Assembly (NCBI RefSeq): GCF_008017455.1
Contig: NZ_VRTY01000010.1
Span: 1 to 64,000, forward strand
DNA length: 64,000 bases
Direction: 5' to 3'
Source of the DNA: Pontibacter qinzhouensis
Lineage (GTDB): Bacteria > Bacteroidota > Bacteroidia > Cytophagales > Hymenobacteraceae
Position 1 is the stretch's first letter; the number at the start of each line of letters is the position of its first letter. The notes under the pieces were generated by a model. It saw only the letters and a program-made list of their open reading frames with translations. It ran no database searches and was not told the DNA's origin. Below are positions 38,688 to 47,634 of the stretch, one piece after another. Both the position numbers and the translations under genes were made by a program.

Positions 38688-39242
38688 ATGGCTACTGCAA
38701 GATTTAAAGAAATATATCAAAAGGATGTAGTTCCTGCCCTGAAAGAGAAGTTCCAGTACAAGAACATCATGCAGGTGCCAAAGCTTACTAAAATCTCCAT
38801 CAACAAAGGTATTGGTGCTGCTGTTGCGGATAAGAAGTTAGTTGATATTGGTGTTGAAGAGTTGTCTACTATTACGGGTCAGAAGGCTGTTGCTACCATA
38901 GCTAAAAAATCTGTCTCGAACTTTAAACTTCGTGAAGGAATGCCAATCGGTGCCCGTGTTACATTAAGAGGCGAGAAGATGTACGAATTCCTCGATCGTT
39001 TATTAACGATTGCACTACCTAGGGTTCGTGATTTTAGAGGCGTTAGTGACAAAGGATTTGATGGCCGTGGCAACTATACACTCGGTGTTAAAGAGCAGAT
39101 CATTTTCCCGGAAATTAGCATTGACAAGATCAAAGCAATAAGTGGTATGGACATAACATTTGTAACGACAGCTCAGACTGACGAAGAAAGCTATGAACTT
39201 CTTAAAGCATTTGGTATGCCTTTCACTAATATTAATAAATAA
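38688..39242 (+). CDS. rplE: 50S ribosomal protein L5
   Basis: L5 binds 5S rRNA and the P-site tRNA. The 184-residue protein has [42 protein letters not shown] in broken blocks, and [15 protein letters not shown]. Confidence 0.98.
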   Translation: MATARFKEIYQKDVVPALKEKFQYKNIMQVPKLTKISINKGIGAAVADKKLVDIGVEELSTITGQKAVATIAKKSVSNFKLREGMPIGARVTLRGEKMYEFLDRLLTIALPRVRDFRGVSDKGFDGRGNYTLGVKEQIIFPEISIDKIKAISGMDITFVTTAQTDEESYELLKAFGMPFTNINK

Positions 39243-39247
39243 ACAAA

Positions 39248-39517
39248 ATGGCGAAAGAAGCAATAAAAGCAAGAGAGCTTAAGAGACAGAAGTTGGTAGC
39301 TAAGTATGCCACTAAAAGAGCTGAGCTGAAAGCAAAAGGAGATTACGAAGGTTTAGATAAATTACCGAAAAATTCTTCTCCTGTAAGACTACATAATCGT
39401 TGCAAACTTACCGGAAGACCAAGAGGATATATGAGAAAGTTTGGTATCTCTCGTGTTACTTTCAGAGAGCTTGCTTCTGCTGGTAAAATTCCTGGTGTAA
39501 CTAAAGCTAGCTGGTAA
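39248..39517 (+). CDS. rpsN: 30S ribosomal protein S14 (zinc-free type)
   Basis: S14 is in the 30S head. This 89-residue form has [19 protein letters not shown] and a single Cys, so it is the long, zinc-independent type rather than the short four-Cys type. A 79-bp spacer with a promoter follows, separating it from rpsH. Confidence 0.97.
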   Translation: MAKEAIKARELKRQKLVAKYATKRAELKAKGDYEGLDKLPKNSSPVRLHNRCKLTGRPRGYMRKFGISRVTFRELASAGKIPGVTKASW

Positions 39518-39531
39518 AATTTGCGAACAGG

Positions 39532-39563
39532 TTGCAAAAGTTGAAAATATTTTTGTATCTTTG
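39532..39563 (+). promoter_or_regulatory. Internal promoter before rpsH
   Basis: TTG (39532-39534) and TATCTTTG (39556-39563) are 21 bp apart, in the same GGTTGCAAA context as the rplC promoter. No terminator precedes it, so it probably boosts the distal half of the cluster. Confidence 0.72.
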
Positions 39564-39596
39564 CGGCTCGCTTATAAAAAAGCAATTATTAAAAGT

Positions 39597-39995
39597 ATGA
39601 ACTCAGATCCAATAGCAGATTATTTAACTAGACTCAGAAACGCAATTAAAGCGAATCACAGGGTTGTTGAAATACCATCTAGCAATATCAAAAAAGAGAT
39701 TACGAAAGTATTATACGACAAAGGATATATTCAAAGTTACAAATTTGATGATTCCGGAGTTCAAGGTACCATCAAGGTCGCTCTGAAATACAATCCTAGC
39801 ACTAAGCAGTCTGCTATTGTGAAATTAGAGAGGATAAGTAAGCCAGGGCTACGTAAGTACACTGGTCATGATAACCTACCTAGAGTGTTAAATGGTCTCG
39901 GTATCTCAATTCTTTCAACATCAAAAGGTGTAATGACAGAAAAAGAAGCTAGAGATCAAAACATCGGCGGCGAAGTTTTATGTTACGTTTATTAA
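39597..39995 (+). CDS. rpsH: 30S ribosomal protein S8
   Basis: S8 binds central 16S rRNA and is a translational repressor of spc genes in E. coli. The ATG at 39597 gives 132 residues (MNSDPIADYLTRLRNAIKANH). The apparent upstream coding frame is the -7 promoter region. Conserved C-terminal blocks are ISKPGLRKYTG and GISILSTSKGVMTEKEAR. Confidence 0.98.
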   Translation: MNSDPIADYLTRLRNAIKANHRVVEIPSSNIKKEITKVLYDKGYIQSYKFDDSGVQGTIKVALKYNPSTKQSAIVKLERISKPGLRKYTGHDNLPRVLNGLGISILSTSKGVMTEKEARDQNIGGEVLCYVY

Positions 39996-39997
39996 TA

Positions 39998-40005
39998 TAG
40001 GAGGG
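39998..40005 (+). promoter_or_regulatory. Strong Shine-Dalgarno sequence before rplF
   Basis: TAGGAGGG lies six bases before the rplF ATG in a 16-bp intergenic gap. Nearly all other starts in this window lack such a site, as is usual for Bacteroidota. Confidence 0.7.
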
Positions 40006-40011
40006 TAGACA

Positions 40012-40566
40012 ATGTCACGTATAGGAAAATTGCCAATCAACCTGTCCACTGGTATCGAAGTTTCAGTTTCTGATCAAAATTTAGTTACTGTAAAAGGACC
40101 AAAAGGCTCTTTATCAACTCAGGTTGATAAAGACATTATTATAAAACAAGAGGAAAATCAACTTATTGTAGATCGTCCTACTGAGCAGAAACGTCATAAA
40201 GCTATGCACGGTTTATACCGTTCGCTTATCTTTAATATGATCGAAGGTGTTACTAAGGGGTATCAGGAAAAACTTGAACTTGTTGGTGTAGGTTACAAAG
40301 CTGCTATGCAAGGTAAAGTTCTTGAACTGTCGTTAGGATATTCTCATAATATCTTTATGACAATGCCTGAAGAAGTAACTGCAACTGCTGTTACTGAAAA
40401 AGGTAAAGCACCTGTTATTACTCTTGAAAGCAATGACAAGCAACTTATCGGTCAGGTTGCTGCTAAAATCAGATCACTCCGCAAGGTAGAGCCTTACAAA
40501 GGTAAAGGTATTCGTTTTGTCGGTGAAGTTGTAAGAAGAAAAGCTGGTAAGACAGCATCTAAATAA
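40012..40566 (+). CDS. rplF: 50S ribosomal protein L6
   Basis: L6 sits beside the factor-binding site. It is 184 residues with [49 protein letters not shown] in broken blocks, and [21 protein letters not shown]. Its start is preceded by a rare full Shine-Dalgarno. Confidence 0.98.
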   Translation: MSRIGKLPINLSTGIEVSVSDQNLVTVKGPKGSLSTQVDKDIIIKQEENQLIVDRPTEQKRHKAMHGLYRSLIFNMIEGVTKGYQEKLELVGVGYKAAMQGKVLELSLGYSHNIFMTMPEEVTATAVTEKGKAPVITLESNDKQLIGQVAAKIRSLRKVEPYKGKGIRFVGEVVRRKAGKTASK

Positions 40567-40574
40567 TCATCATC

Positions 40575-40925
40575 ATGTCTGCTAAGAAAGTACAAAGAAG
40601 ACTCAGAATTAAGCAAGGTATCAGGAATAAAATCGCTGGTACCCCTGAAAGGCCACGATTATCTGTATTTAGAAGTAATAAATTTATTTACGCACAGATA
40701 ATTGATGATACTACTGGTGTGACACTAGCGGCAGCCTCTTCAGCTAAACTTGATGATGTTGCTAAAGCAAATGTTGAAACATCTGGCAAAGTAGGTAAAG
40801 CAATTGCTGAAATAGCCTTAGGTAAGGGTATTACTCAAGTTGTTTTTGACCGTTCTGGTTATTTATACCATGGCAAAGTAAAATCATTGGCAGAAGGTGC
40901 TCGCGAAGCAGGTCTTAAATTCTAG
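40575..40925 (+). CDS. rplR: 50S ribosomal protein L18
   Basis: L18 binds 5S rRNA. The 116-residue protein has [38 protein letters not shown] and [21 protein letters not shown]. Confidence 0.97.
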   Translation: MSAKKVQRRLRIKQGIRNKIAGTPERPRLSVFRSNKFIYAQIIDDTTGVTLAAASSAKLDDVAKANVETSGKVGKAIAEIALGKGITQVVFDRSGYLYHGKVKSLAEGAREAGLKF

Positions 40926-40931
40926 AAAGTT

Positions 40932-41450
40932 ATGTTAAAGAATAATATTCGTAGTGTAAAGGCTAGCGAAATCGAGCTTAAAGAGAAAGTTGTAGCTATC
41001 AATCGCGTTGCCAAAGTTGTTAAAGGTGGTAGAAGATTTAGCTTTGCTGCTATTGTTGTAGTTGGCGATGGTAATGGGGTTGTTGGCTACGGTTTGGGGA
41101 AAGCAAATGAAGTAACTGATGCCATTGCTAAAGGTATAGATGATGCTAAGAAGAATCTTGTAAAGGTACCTTTGTACCATCATACAGTTCCTCATGCTAT
41201 GGAGGGTAAATATTCTGGAGGATTTGTGTTAGTTAAGCCGGCAGCGGCTGGTACAGGAGTAATTGCCGGTGGTGCTATGCGTGCCGTTTTAGAAAGCGCT
41301 GGTATTAAAGACGTACTTTGCAAATCTAAAGGCTCGTCTAACCCACATAACGTGGTGAAAGCTACTTTTGATGCGCTCTCTAAAATGCGTGACCCATTAG
41401 CAGTTGCTCAACAACGTGGTGTTAATTTACAAAAAGTTTTTAACGGATAA
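40932..41450 (+). CDS. rpsE: 30S ribosomal protein S5
   Basis: S5 takes part in decoding fidelity and mRNA unwinding. It is 172 residues: [39 protein letters not shown] and the C-terminal [16 protein letters not shown] are typical. Confidence 0.98.
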   Translation: MLKNNIRSVKASEIELKEKVVAINRVAKVVKGGRRFSFAAIVVVGDGNGVVGYGLGKANEVTDAIAKGIDDAKKNLVKVPLYHHTVPHAMEGKYSGGFVLVKPAAAGTGVIAGGAMRAVLESAGIKDVLCKSKGSSNPHNVVKATFDALSKMRDPLAVAQQRGVNLQKVFNG

Positions 41451-41455
41451 GGGAA

Positions 41456-41635
41456 ATGGCTAAGGTTACTATTACACAAGTTAAAAGCATTATAGATAAA
41501 CCCAAGAATCAAAAGCTTACTATTCAAGCTTTGGGTCTTGGTAAAATTAGCAAATCAGTAACTGTTGAATTAACTCCACAGATTGCTGGTATGGTTAATA
41601 AGGTTCAACATTTGGTAGAAGTAAAAGACATATAA
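41456..41635 (+). CDS. rpmD: 50S ribosomal protein L30
   Basis: This 59-residue gene fills the gap between rpsE and rplO. It reads MAKVTITQVKSIIDKPKNQK and ends LVEVKDI. The KSIIDKPKNQKLTIQALGLGKI region (given in part) is the L30 signature. rplO begins one base after the stop. Confidence 0.95.
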   Translation: MAKVTITQVKSIIDKPKNQKLTIQALGLGKISKSVTVELTPQIAGMVNKVQHLVEVKDI

Positions 41636-41636
41636 G

Positions 41637-42083
41637 ATGTATTTAAGTTCATTACAACCTGCAGAAGGATCTGTTAAGACCAGAAAGAGAATCGGTAGAG
41701 GTACTGGTTCAGGTAGAGGAGGAACTTCTACCAGAGGTCACAAAGGTGCAAAATCACGATCAGGTTATTCTCAAAAATCTGGCTTTGAAGGTGGTCAGAT
41801 GCCATTACAGAGGCGCGTGCCTAAGTTTGGCTTCAAAAACATTAACAGAGTTGAATACAAAGCTATCAATCTAGATATTCTTCAGTCATTAATTGAGTCT
41901 TCTGAAGTCACTGTTCTGAACTTTGACTTTTTTAAAGCTAATGGATTAGTATCTAAAAATGACAGAGTTAAGATTTTAGGTAGAGGCGAGATAACTAAAG
42001 GTGTTGAAGTACACGCTCATGCGTTTTCTAAAACAGCTACAGAATCTATAGAAAAAGCAGGCGGTAAAACAGTAGCTCTATAA
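41637..42083 (+). CDS. rplO: 50S ribosomal protein L15
   Basis: L15 is a late assembly protein with a Gly-rich N-terminal arm (RIGRGTGSGRGGTSTRGHKG) and a folded C-terminal part. GFEGGQMPLQRRVPKFGF is conserved. It is 148 residues and sits directly before secY. Confidence 0.98.
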   Translation: MYLSSLQPAEGSVKTRKRIGRGTGSGRGGTSTRGHKGAKSRSGYSQKSGFEGGQMPLQRRVPKFGFKNINRVEYKAINLDILQSLIESSEVTVLNFDFFKANGLVSKNDRVKILGRGEITKGVEVHAHAFSKTATESIEKAGGKTVAL

Positions 42084-42090
42084 TATTTGT

Positions 42091-43398
42091 ATGAAGAAGT
42101 TTATAACAACATTAAAGAACATTTTTGCTATTGAAGATTTAAGGATTAGAATTCTTAACACCTTAGGTTTTATAGCTATATTCAGATTAGGTTCTTTTGT
42201 TGTTTTACCTGGCATTGACCCTAACCAACTAAAAGCGAATACAGGTGGTTTATTTGGCCTGTTAGATACTTTCTTAGGTGGCGCATTTAGCAATGCGTCC
42301 ATCTTTGCGTTAGGTATCATGCCGTACATATCAGCTTCTATCGTATTACAGCTTCTTACAATAGCCGTTCCGTATTTTCAAAAAATGCAGAAGGAGGGTG
42401 AGTCTGGTCGAAAGAAAATCAATCAGATTACCCGAGTTCTTACCATATTTATTACGCTTGCACAAGCTGTTGGATTTGTAGCCACTATTAATAGTGAAGC
42501 TATTGCCATTAACACCACGCTCTTTACCATTTTATCTATGATTGTGCTTACATCTGGTACCATATTCTGTATGTGGTTAGGTGAGCGGATTACAGATAAA
42601 GGGATCGGTAATGGTATATCAATGCTGATTATGATCGGCATTATCTCCAGATTCCCGGGAGCATTAGTAGCAGAATTTATTTCTAACCAAGCATTTGTAT
42701 TCTTAATTGAACTTGCTGTTCTTTTCTTTGTGGTTATGTCGGTTGTAATGTTAACTCAAGCAATCAGACGTATCCCTGTTCAGTATGCTAAACAAGTAGG
42801 AGGCAGTTCTTTATATTCTGGTCAGCGCCAGTTTATTCCTATGAAAGTTAATGCTGCAGGTGTAATGCCAATTATATTCGCTCAGTCTCTCATGTTCCTG
42901 CCTTCTATGATTGCATCTATATGGGCTGATACAAATGATACTGCGAATTACATAGGATCTACATTCTCTGACTTTACTTCTTGGCAGTACAATCTAGTGT
43001 TTGGTTTAATGATTCTGATTTTTACCTACTTTTATACTGCTATTAGTGTAAATCCAAACCAAATTGCTGATGATTTGAAAAGAAGTGGTGGTTTTGTACC
43101 GGGTATTAAGCCTGGTAAAGCAACATCGGAATATATTGATGCTATTCTTACCAGAATTACACTACCAGGAGCAATTTACTTAGCTTTAGTAGCGATATTT
43201 CCTGCCATTGCTATGTTATTAGGTGTTACCAGAGAGTTTTCCCAATTCTTTGGAGGGACTTCACTTATCATTATGGTAGGTGTAGTTTTAGATACCCTAC
43301 AGCAAATTGAAAGTTATTTATTAATGAAACATTACGATGGCATGATGAAATCTGGTAAGCTAAGAGGCCGTACAGAGAATATCGCCATGGTATCCTGA
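42091..43398 (+). CDS. secY: Protein translocase channel subunit SecY
   Basis: This is the pore subunit of the Sec channel, 435 residues with about ten transmembrane helices. Visible signatures include LGSFVVLPGIDPNQL, ALGIMPYISASIVLQLL (helix 2), KMQKEGESGRKKINQITR, LGERITDKGIGNGISMLI and PVQYAKQVGGSSLYSGQRQF. It functions with SecE (17.96 kb) and SecA (61.2 kb), both in this window. Confidence 0.98.
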   Translation: MKKFITTLKNIFAIEDLRIRILNTLGFIAIFRLGSFVVLPGIDPNQLKANTGGLFGLLDTFLGGAFSNASIFALGIMPYISASIVLQLLTIAVPYFQKMQKEGESGRKKINQITRVLTIFITLAQAVGFVATINSEAIAINTTLFTILSMIVLTSGTIFCMWLGERITDKGIGNGISMLIMIGIISRFPGALVAEFISNQAFVFLIELAVLFFVVMSVVMLTQAIRRIPVQYAKQVGGSSLYSGQRQFIPMKVNAAGVMPIIFAQSLMFLPSMIASIWADTNDTANYIGSTFSDFTSWQYNLVFGLMILIFTYFYTAISVNPNQIADDLKRSGGFVPGIKPGKATSEYIDAILTRITLPGAIYLALVAIFPAIAMLLGVTREFSQFFGGTSLIIMVGVVLDTLQQIESYLLMKHYDGMMKSGKLRGRTENIAMVS

Positions 43399-43401
43399 TA
43401 A

Positions 43402-44172
43402 ATGGTTTTTTACAAAAACGAAGAAGAAATTGAGCTACTTCGCCAGAGTGCTTTGATTTTAAGCAAAGCTCATGGCGAAATAGCTCTTCTTATAAAGGAA
43501 GGTGTCACTACCGCAGTACTTGATCGTCGTGCGGAAGAGTTTATTAAAGATAATGGCGGTCAACCATCTTTTTTGAACTATAATGGTTTTCCATATAGTT
43601 TATGTATATCAGTAAACTCTACTGTTGTGCATGGCATGCCAAGTAAGTATGCTTTACAAGACGGTGATATAATTTCTGTTGATTGTGGTGTTTTCTATAA
43701 TGGGTTTCATAGTGATTGTGCCTATACCCACGCAGTTGGAAATGTTTCAGACGACGTAAGGAAACTTTTAACAGTCACTGAAGAATCTTTGTACAAAGGT
43801 ATTGAGAAAGCAGTTATTGGTTCGCGGATCGGTGATGTCAGTTATGCGGTTCAACAACATGCTGAAAGTCATGGCTACACAGTTGTTCGGGAATTAGTTG
43901 GCCATGGTTTAGGCCGTAATTTACACGAAGGACCTGAAGTCCCTAATTATGGGAAACGTGGGCAAGGCTTGAAATTGCAAAATGGTCTCGTTATCGCCAT
44001 TGAACCTATGATTAACCTAGGAACAAGACAGATTGTTCAGGAAGACGATGGTTGGACAATCCGAACTAAAGATAATAAACCATCTGCGCATTTTGAACAC
44101 ACTGTGGTGGTAAGAAAAGATGCAGCAGAAATTTTAACAACTTTTGATTATATACAAAAAGCTAATAATTAA
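43402..44172 (+). CDS. map: Type I methionine aminopeptidase
   Basis: The enzyme removes the initiator Met from new proteins. The metal ligands are seen in DCGVFYNGFHSDCAYT (two Asp), GHGLGRNLHEGPEVPN (His), IEPMINLG (Glu) and FEHTVVV (Glu). The 256-residue length fits the short type I form. It lies 3 bp after secY and 3 bp before infA. Confidence 0.97.
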   Translation: MVFYKNEEEIELLRQSALILSKAHGEIALLIKEGVTTAVLDRRAEEFIKDNGGQPSFLNYNGFPYSLCISVNSTVVHGMPSKYALQDGDIISVDCGVFYNGFHSDCAYTHAVGNVSDDVRKLLTVTEESLYKGIEKAVIGSRIGDVSYAVQQHAESHGYTVVRELVGHGLGRNLHEGPEVPNYGKRGQGLKLQNGLVIAIEPMINLGTRQIVQEDDGWTIRTKDNKPSAHFEHTVVVRKDAAEILTTFDYIQKANN

Positions 44173-44175
44173 TAA

Positions 44176-44394
44176 ATGGCGAAACAATCCTCTATCGAAC
44201 AAGACGGTACTATTGTAGAAGCATTATCTAATGCAATGTTCCGGGTAGAGCTCGAAAATGGTCATCAGGTTGTTGCACATATTTCCGGTAAGATGAGAAT
44301 GAATTACATAAAAATCTTACCTGGTGATAGGGTTAAACTGGAGATGTCTCCATATGATCTTACTAAAGGCAGAATTGTTTATCGATATAAATAA
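44176..44394 (+). CDS. infA: Translation initiation factor IF-1
   Basis: IF-1 occupies the 30S A site during initiation. The 72-residue OB fold includes [40 protein letters not shown] and [12 protein letters not shown]. Confidence 0.98.
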   Translation: MAKQSSIEQDGTIVEALSNAMFRVELENGHQVVAHISGKMRMNYIKILPGDRVKLEMSPYDLTKGRIVYRYK

Positions 44395-44399
44395 ATACA

Positions 44400-44516
44400 A
44401 TGAAAGTTAAAGCATCAGTTAAGAAAAGAAGCGCTGATTGTAAAGTTATCCGCCGTAAGGGGAAGCTTTATGTAATCAACAAAAAGAATCCAAGATATAA
44501 ACAAAGACAAGGATAA
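44400..44516 (+). CDS. rpmJ: 50S ribosomal protein L36 (zinc-free type)
   Basis: This 38-residue gene lies between infA and rps[21 protein letters not shown] and then [16 protein letters not shown]. Only one Cys (14) remains of the usual C-C-C-H zinc ligands, so it is the zinc-independent form. Confidence 0.95.
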   Translation: MKVKASVKKRSADCKVIRRKGKLYVINKKNPRYKQRQG

Positions 44517-44526
44517 TTAAAGAAGT

Positions 44527-44904
44527 ATGGCTAGAATAGCAGGAGTAGATATTCCGGATAACAAAAGAGGCGAGATTTCATTGACTTATATTTTTGGTAT
44601 AGGTCGTAAGTTGTCTCAGGCAATTCTTACTAAGGCCGGGGTGGATCTTGACAAAAAAGTAAAAGACTGGACTGAGGATGAAGCCAGCGAGATCAGAAAT
44701 ATTATAGCAGCAGAGCACAAAACTGAAGGTGTGCTTCGTTCTGAGGTGCAACTGCACATCAAGCGTCTGATGGATATTGGTTGTTACAGAGGTTTAAGAC
44801 ACCGTAAAGGTCTGCCTGTTCGCGGTCAGCGTACCAAGAACAACACCAGAACTAGAAAAGGTAAGCGTAAGACAGTTGCTAACAAGAAGAAAGCTTCTAA
44901 ATAA
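44527..44904 (+). CDS. rpsM: 30S ribosomal protein S13
   Basis: S13 contacts the P-site tRNA and the 50S subunit. The 125 residues include [34 protein letters not shown] and [20 protein letters not shown]. Confidence 0.98.
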   Translation: MARIAGVDIPDNKRGEISLTYIFGIGRKLSQAILTKAGVDLDKKVKDWTEDEASEIRNIIAAEHKTEGVLRSEVQLHIKRLMDIGCYRGLRHRKGLPVRGQRTKNNTRTRKGKRKTVANKKKASK

Positions 44905-44913
44905 TATTTGATC

Positions 44914-45306
44914 ATGGCTCAGAAAAGAAAAGATAAAGCTAAGAAACGTGTAGTAGTTGTTGAATCAACTGGCCAGGTACACATTAAAGCTTCTTTTAAC
45001 AATATCATTATCTCAATAACCAATAATGCAGGACAAGTAATATCTTGGGCTTCTGCTGGTAAAATGGGTTTTAAAGGTTCTAAAAAGAACACTCCTTACG
45101 CTGCACAAATGGCAGCTTCAGATTGCGCTAAAGTTGCCCATGATTTGGGTATGCGCAAAGCTGAAGTTTTTGTTAAAGGACCTGGTGCAGGTAGAGAGTC
45201 CGCTATCCGTACTGTGCAAAATGCAGGTATTGAAGTAACAACTATTAAAGATGTTACGCCTTTACCACACAACGGATGTCGTCCTCCAAAACGCAGAAGA
45301 GTTTAA
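44914..45306 (+). CDS. rpsK: 30S ribosomal protein S11
   Basis: S11 lies on the 30S platform. The ATG at 44914 ([19 protein letters not shown]) gives 130 residues; a TTG two codons earlier is less likely. Conserved: [32 protein letters not shown] and THxP-type [15 protein letters not shown]. Confidence 0.97.
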   Translation: MAQKRKDKAKKRVVVVESTGQVHIKASFNNIIISITNNAGQVISWASAGKMGFKGSKKNTPYAAQMAASDCAKVAHDLGMRKAEVFVKGPGAGRESAIRTVQNAGIEVTTIKDVTPLPHNGCRPPKRRRV

Positions 45307-45332
45307 TTTATCTCATTACGATTTAATTAATT

Positions 45333-45938
45333 ATGGCAAGATATACTGGTCCTAAAAGCAAAATCTCCCGAAAATTCAATGAGGAGATTTTTGGCCCAAG
45401 CAAAGCACTTAAGAAAAAAAGCTACCCTCCTGGCCAACATGGTCGCGGACGTCGCAAAAAGCAATCTGAGTATGCTGTACAGTTAGCAGAGAAGCAGAAA
45501 GCTAAATATATATATGGGATGCTTGAAAAACAGTTTGCTAACTTGTTTGACAAAGCTCATAGAAAAGGTGGCATCACTGGTGAAAACTTATTGATCTTAC
45601 TTGAATCAAGGTTAGATAACACTGTTTACCGTTTCGGTATTGCTCCAACAAGGCGTTCTGCCCGTCAGCTTGTATTGCACAAGCACATTACAGTAAACGG
45701 TGAAATTGTAAACATTCCATCTTATAGTTTAAAAGTTGGTGATGTAGTAGCTGTAAGAGAGAAATCTAAGTCTCTTGAGGCAATTACTACCAGCCTTACA
45801 GTACGTAATGCACGTGCATTTAGCTGGTTAGAATGGGACGGTGCACAAATGGCTGGAAAGTTTGTGACTGCTCCTCAGCGTGATCAAATCCCTGAGAAAA
45901 TTCAGGAACAGCTGATTGTCGAGCTTTACTCTAAGTAA
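45333..45938 (+). CDS. rpsD: 30S ribosomal protein S4 (zinc-free type)
   Basis: S4 nucleates the 30S body. The 201-residue protein opens [20 protein letters not shown] and has no Cys cluster at the N-terminus, so it is the zinc-independent form. The S4 RNA-binding domain shows [20 protein letters not shown] and [19 protein letters not shown]. Confidence 0.98.
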   Translation: MARYTGPKSKISRKFNEEIFGPSKALKKKSYPPGQHGRGRRKKQSEYAVQLAEKQKAKYIYGMLEKQFANLFDKAHRKGGITGENLLILLESRLDNTVYRFGIAPTRRSARQLVLHKHITVNGEIVNIPSYSLKVGDVVAVREKSKSLEAITTSLTVRNARAFSWLEWDGAQMAGKFVTAPQRDQIPEKIQEQLIVELYSK

Positions 45939-45975
45939 GCAGCTTAATCAATTTTTAACCTTTAACACTGCAAGT

Positions 45976-46965
45976 ATGTCAATATTAGCATTTCAAATGC
46001 CAGAGAAAGTTGTAATGGAAAAAGCCGACGACTTTCATGGTTTATTTGAATTCAAGCCGCTTGAAAAAGGTTACGGTGTAACCATCGGTAATGCTTTGCG
46101 AAGAATCCTGCTCTCTTCCTTAGAAGGGTATGCAGTTACGAGCATCCGCATACCTGGTGTACTGCATGAGTTCTCTTCTGTTGAAGGCGTTGTTGAGGAT
46201 GTATCTGACATCATCCTTAATATGAAAATGGTTCGCTTCAAGAAAGTAGGCGAAATAGTAGACGATAAAATTACTATAACCATTAGTGGCAAAGACACTT
46301 TCACAGCTGGTGATATCGATAAGTTCTCTACCAGCTTTGAAGTTCTTAATCCTGAGCTTGTAATTTGCAATCTCGATAAAAACATGACCTTAGAGGTTGA
46401 GCTTACTATTCAGAAAGGACGTGGTTACGTACCTGCTGATGAGAACAAGCCAGCTGATCAGGTTTTCGGATTAATTGCCATTGACGCTATTTTTACTCCT
46501 ATTAAGAACGTCAAGTTCAGCGTTGAGAATACGCGTGTGGAGCAGAAAACTGACTACGAAAAACTCGTGCTCGATATCCAGACTGATGGATCTATTCATC
46601 CGGAAGATGCATTAAAAGGCGCTGCGAACATTTTGATCCAGCACTTCATGCTCTTCTCTGATAATACAATGACATTCGAGACTGCCAAACCTGAGGAAGA
46701 AGAGGTAGTTGATGAAGAACTGCTGCATATGCGCAAAGTTCTTAAAACTTCTCTTCAGGATATGGATTTGTCTGTTAGAGCTTACAACTGCCTGAAAGCT
46801 GCGGATATCAAAACCCTCGGTGATCTGGTAACGCTTGATATCTCTGACATGATGAAATTCCGTAACTTTGGTAAGAAGTCATTAACTGAATTAGAGAACC
46901 TTGTTCAGGAGAAGGGCTTGACTTTTGGAATGGACCTTTCTAAGTACAAATTAGACGAAGATTAA
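45976..46965 (+). CDS. rpoA: DNA-directed RNA polymerase subunit alpha
   Basis: Alpha nucleates polymerase assembly and contacts activators. The ATG at 45976 gives 329 residues; the earlier start overlaps rpsD. The N-terminal domain has [20 protein letters not shown] and [17 protein letters not shown]. After a flexible acidic linker the C-terminal domain has [20 protein letters not shown] and [15 protein letters not shown]. Confidence 0.99.
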   Translation: MSILAFQMPEKVVMEKADDFHGLFEFKPLEKGYGVTIGNALRRILLSSLEGYAVTSIRIPGVLHEFSSVEGVVEDVSDIILNMKMVRFKKVGEIVDDKITITISGKDTFTAGDIDKFSTSFEVLNPELVICNLDKNMTLEVELTIQKGRGYVPADENKPADQVFGLIAIDAIFTPIKNVKFSVENTRVEQKTDYEKLVLDIQTDGSIHPEDALKGAANILIQHFMLFSDNTMTFETAKPEEEEVVDEELLHMRKVLKTSLQDMDLSVRAYNCLKAADIKTLGDLVTLDISDMMKFRNFGKKSLTELENLVQEKGLTFGMDLSKYKLDED

Positions 46966-46974
46966 TAATCATAC

Positions 46975-47019
46975 GGCATAATTCCCGATCCCTTTATGTA
47001 GGTCGATCGACGGTATGCC
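46975..47019 (+). other. Imperfect hairpin between rpoA and rplQ
   Basis: GGCATA (46975-46980) pairs with TATGCC (47014-47019), enclosing a self-complementary GTCGATCGAC. The function is unknown; it could be a processing or regulatory element in the 72-bp gap before rplQ. Confidence 0.3.
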
Positions 47020-47037
47020 CGTGCACAACTTATAACA

Positions 47038-47559
47038 ATGAGACACGGTAAAAAAATAAATCACTTAGGAAGAACCGCTTCACACCGTAAGGCAATGTTG
47101 TCTAATATGGCAGCCTCCCTTATTCTGCACAAGCGTGTATCTACTACAGTAGCTAAAGCCAAGGCGCTTCGTAAATATGTGGAGCCTTTGCTTACTAAAT
47201 CTAAAAACGATACCACTCACTCTCGTAGAACTGTTTTTGCTTACCTGCAAGACAAAGAGTCGGTGAAAGAACTTTTTGATATAGTAGCTGAGAAAATTGC
47301 AACCAGACCTGGTGGGTATACCCGCATCCTTAAAACAGGCTACAGATTAGGTGATAATGCAGAAATGTGTGTGATCGAATTAGTAGACTTCAACGAGGAT
47401 ATGTTAGCTGCTTCTGCTGCAGCTGCTGGTGGAGCCAAGAAAACTCGTCGTCGTGGTGGTAAGAAAAAAGAGGCTGATGCAACAGCGCCTGCTGCTGACG
47501 CTACTTCTACACCAGAAGTTGATTCTCCTACTACTGATGAAACTAAAAATGCTGAATAA
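47038..47559 (+). CDS. rplQ: 50S ribosomal protein L17 with extended C-terminus
   Basis: L17 lies near the tunnel exit. The core (about 1-118) has [20 protein letters not shown] and [17 protein letters not shown]. The remaining about 55 residues are a low-complexity Ala/Lys then Thr/Asp/Glu tail, absent in E. coli but common in Bacteroidota as I recall. It ends the ribosomal cluster; a terminator follows. Confidence 0.97.
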   Translation: MRHGKKINHLGRTASHRKAMLSNMAASLILHKRVSTTVAKAKALRKYVEPLLTKSKNDTTHSRRTVFAYLQDKESVKELFDIVAEKIATRPGGYTRILKTGYRLGDNAEMCVIELVDFNEDMLAASAAAAGGAKKTRRRGGKKKEADATAPAADATSTPEVDSPTTDETKNAE

Positions 47560-47579
47560 GCATTTTTATAAATAATTTG

Positions 47580-47613
47580 AAAGGGACACGGCGTAAGTCG
47601 TGTCCCTTTTTTA
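47580..47613 (+). terminator. Intrinsic terminator after rplQ
   Basis: AAAGGGACACG (47580-47590) pairs with CGTGTCCCTTT (47599-47609), followed by a T-run that merges into the carA -7 element. Confidence 0.88.
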
Positions 47614-47619
47614 TTTTTG
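47612..47619 (+). promoter_or_regulatory. Candidate -7 element for carA
   Basis: TATTTTTG matches TAnnTTTG and overlaps the T-tract of the rplQ terminator. The carA ATG is only 16 bp downstream, implying a very short leader. No clear -33 box. Confidence 0.4.
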
Positions 47620-47634
47620 CATTAAATATTTAAG

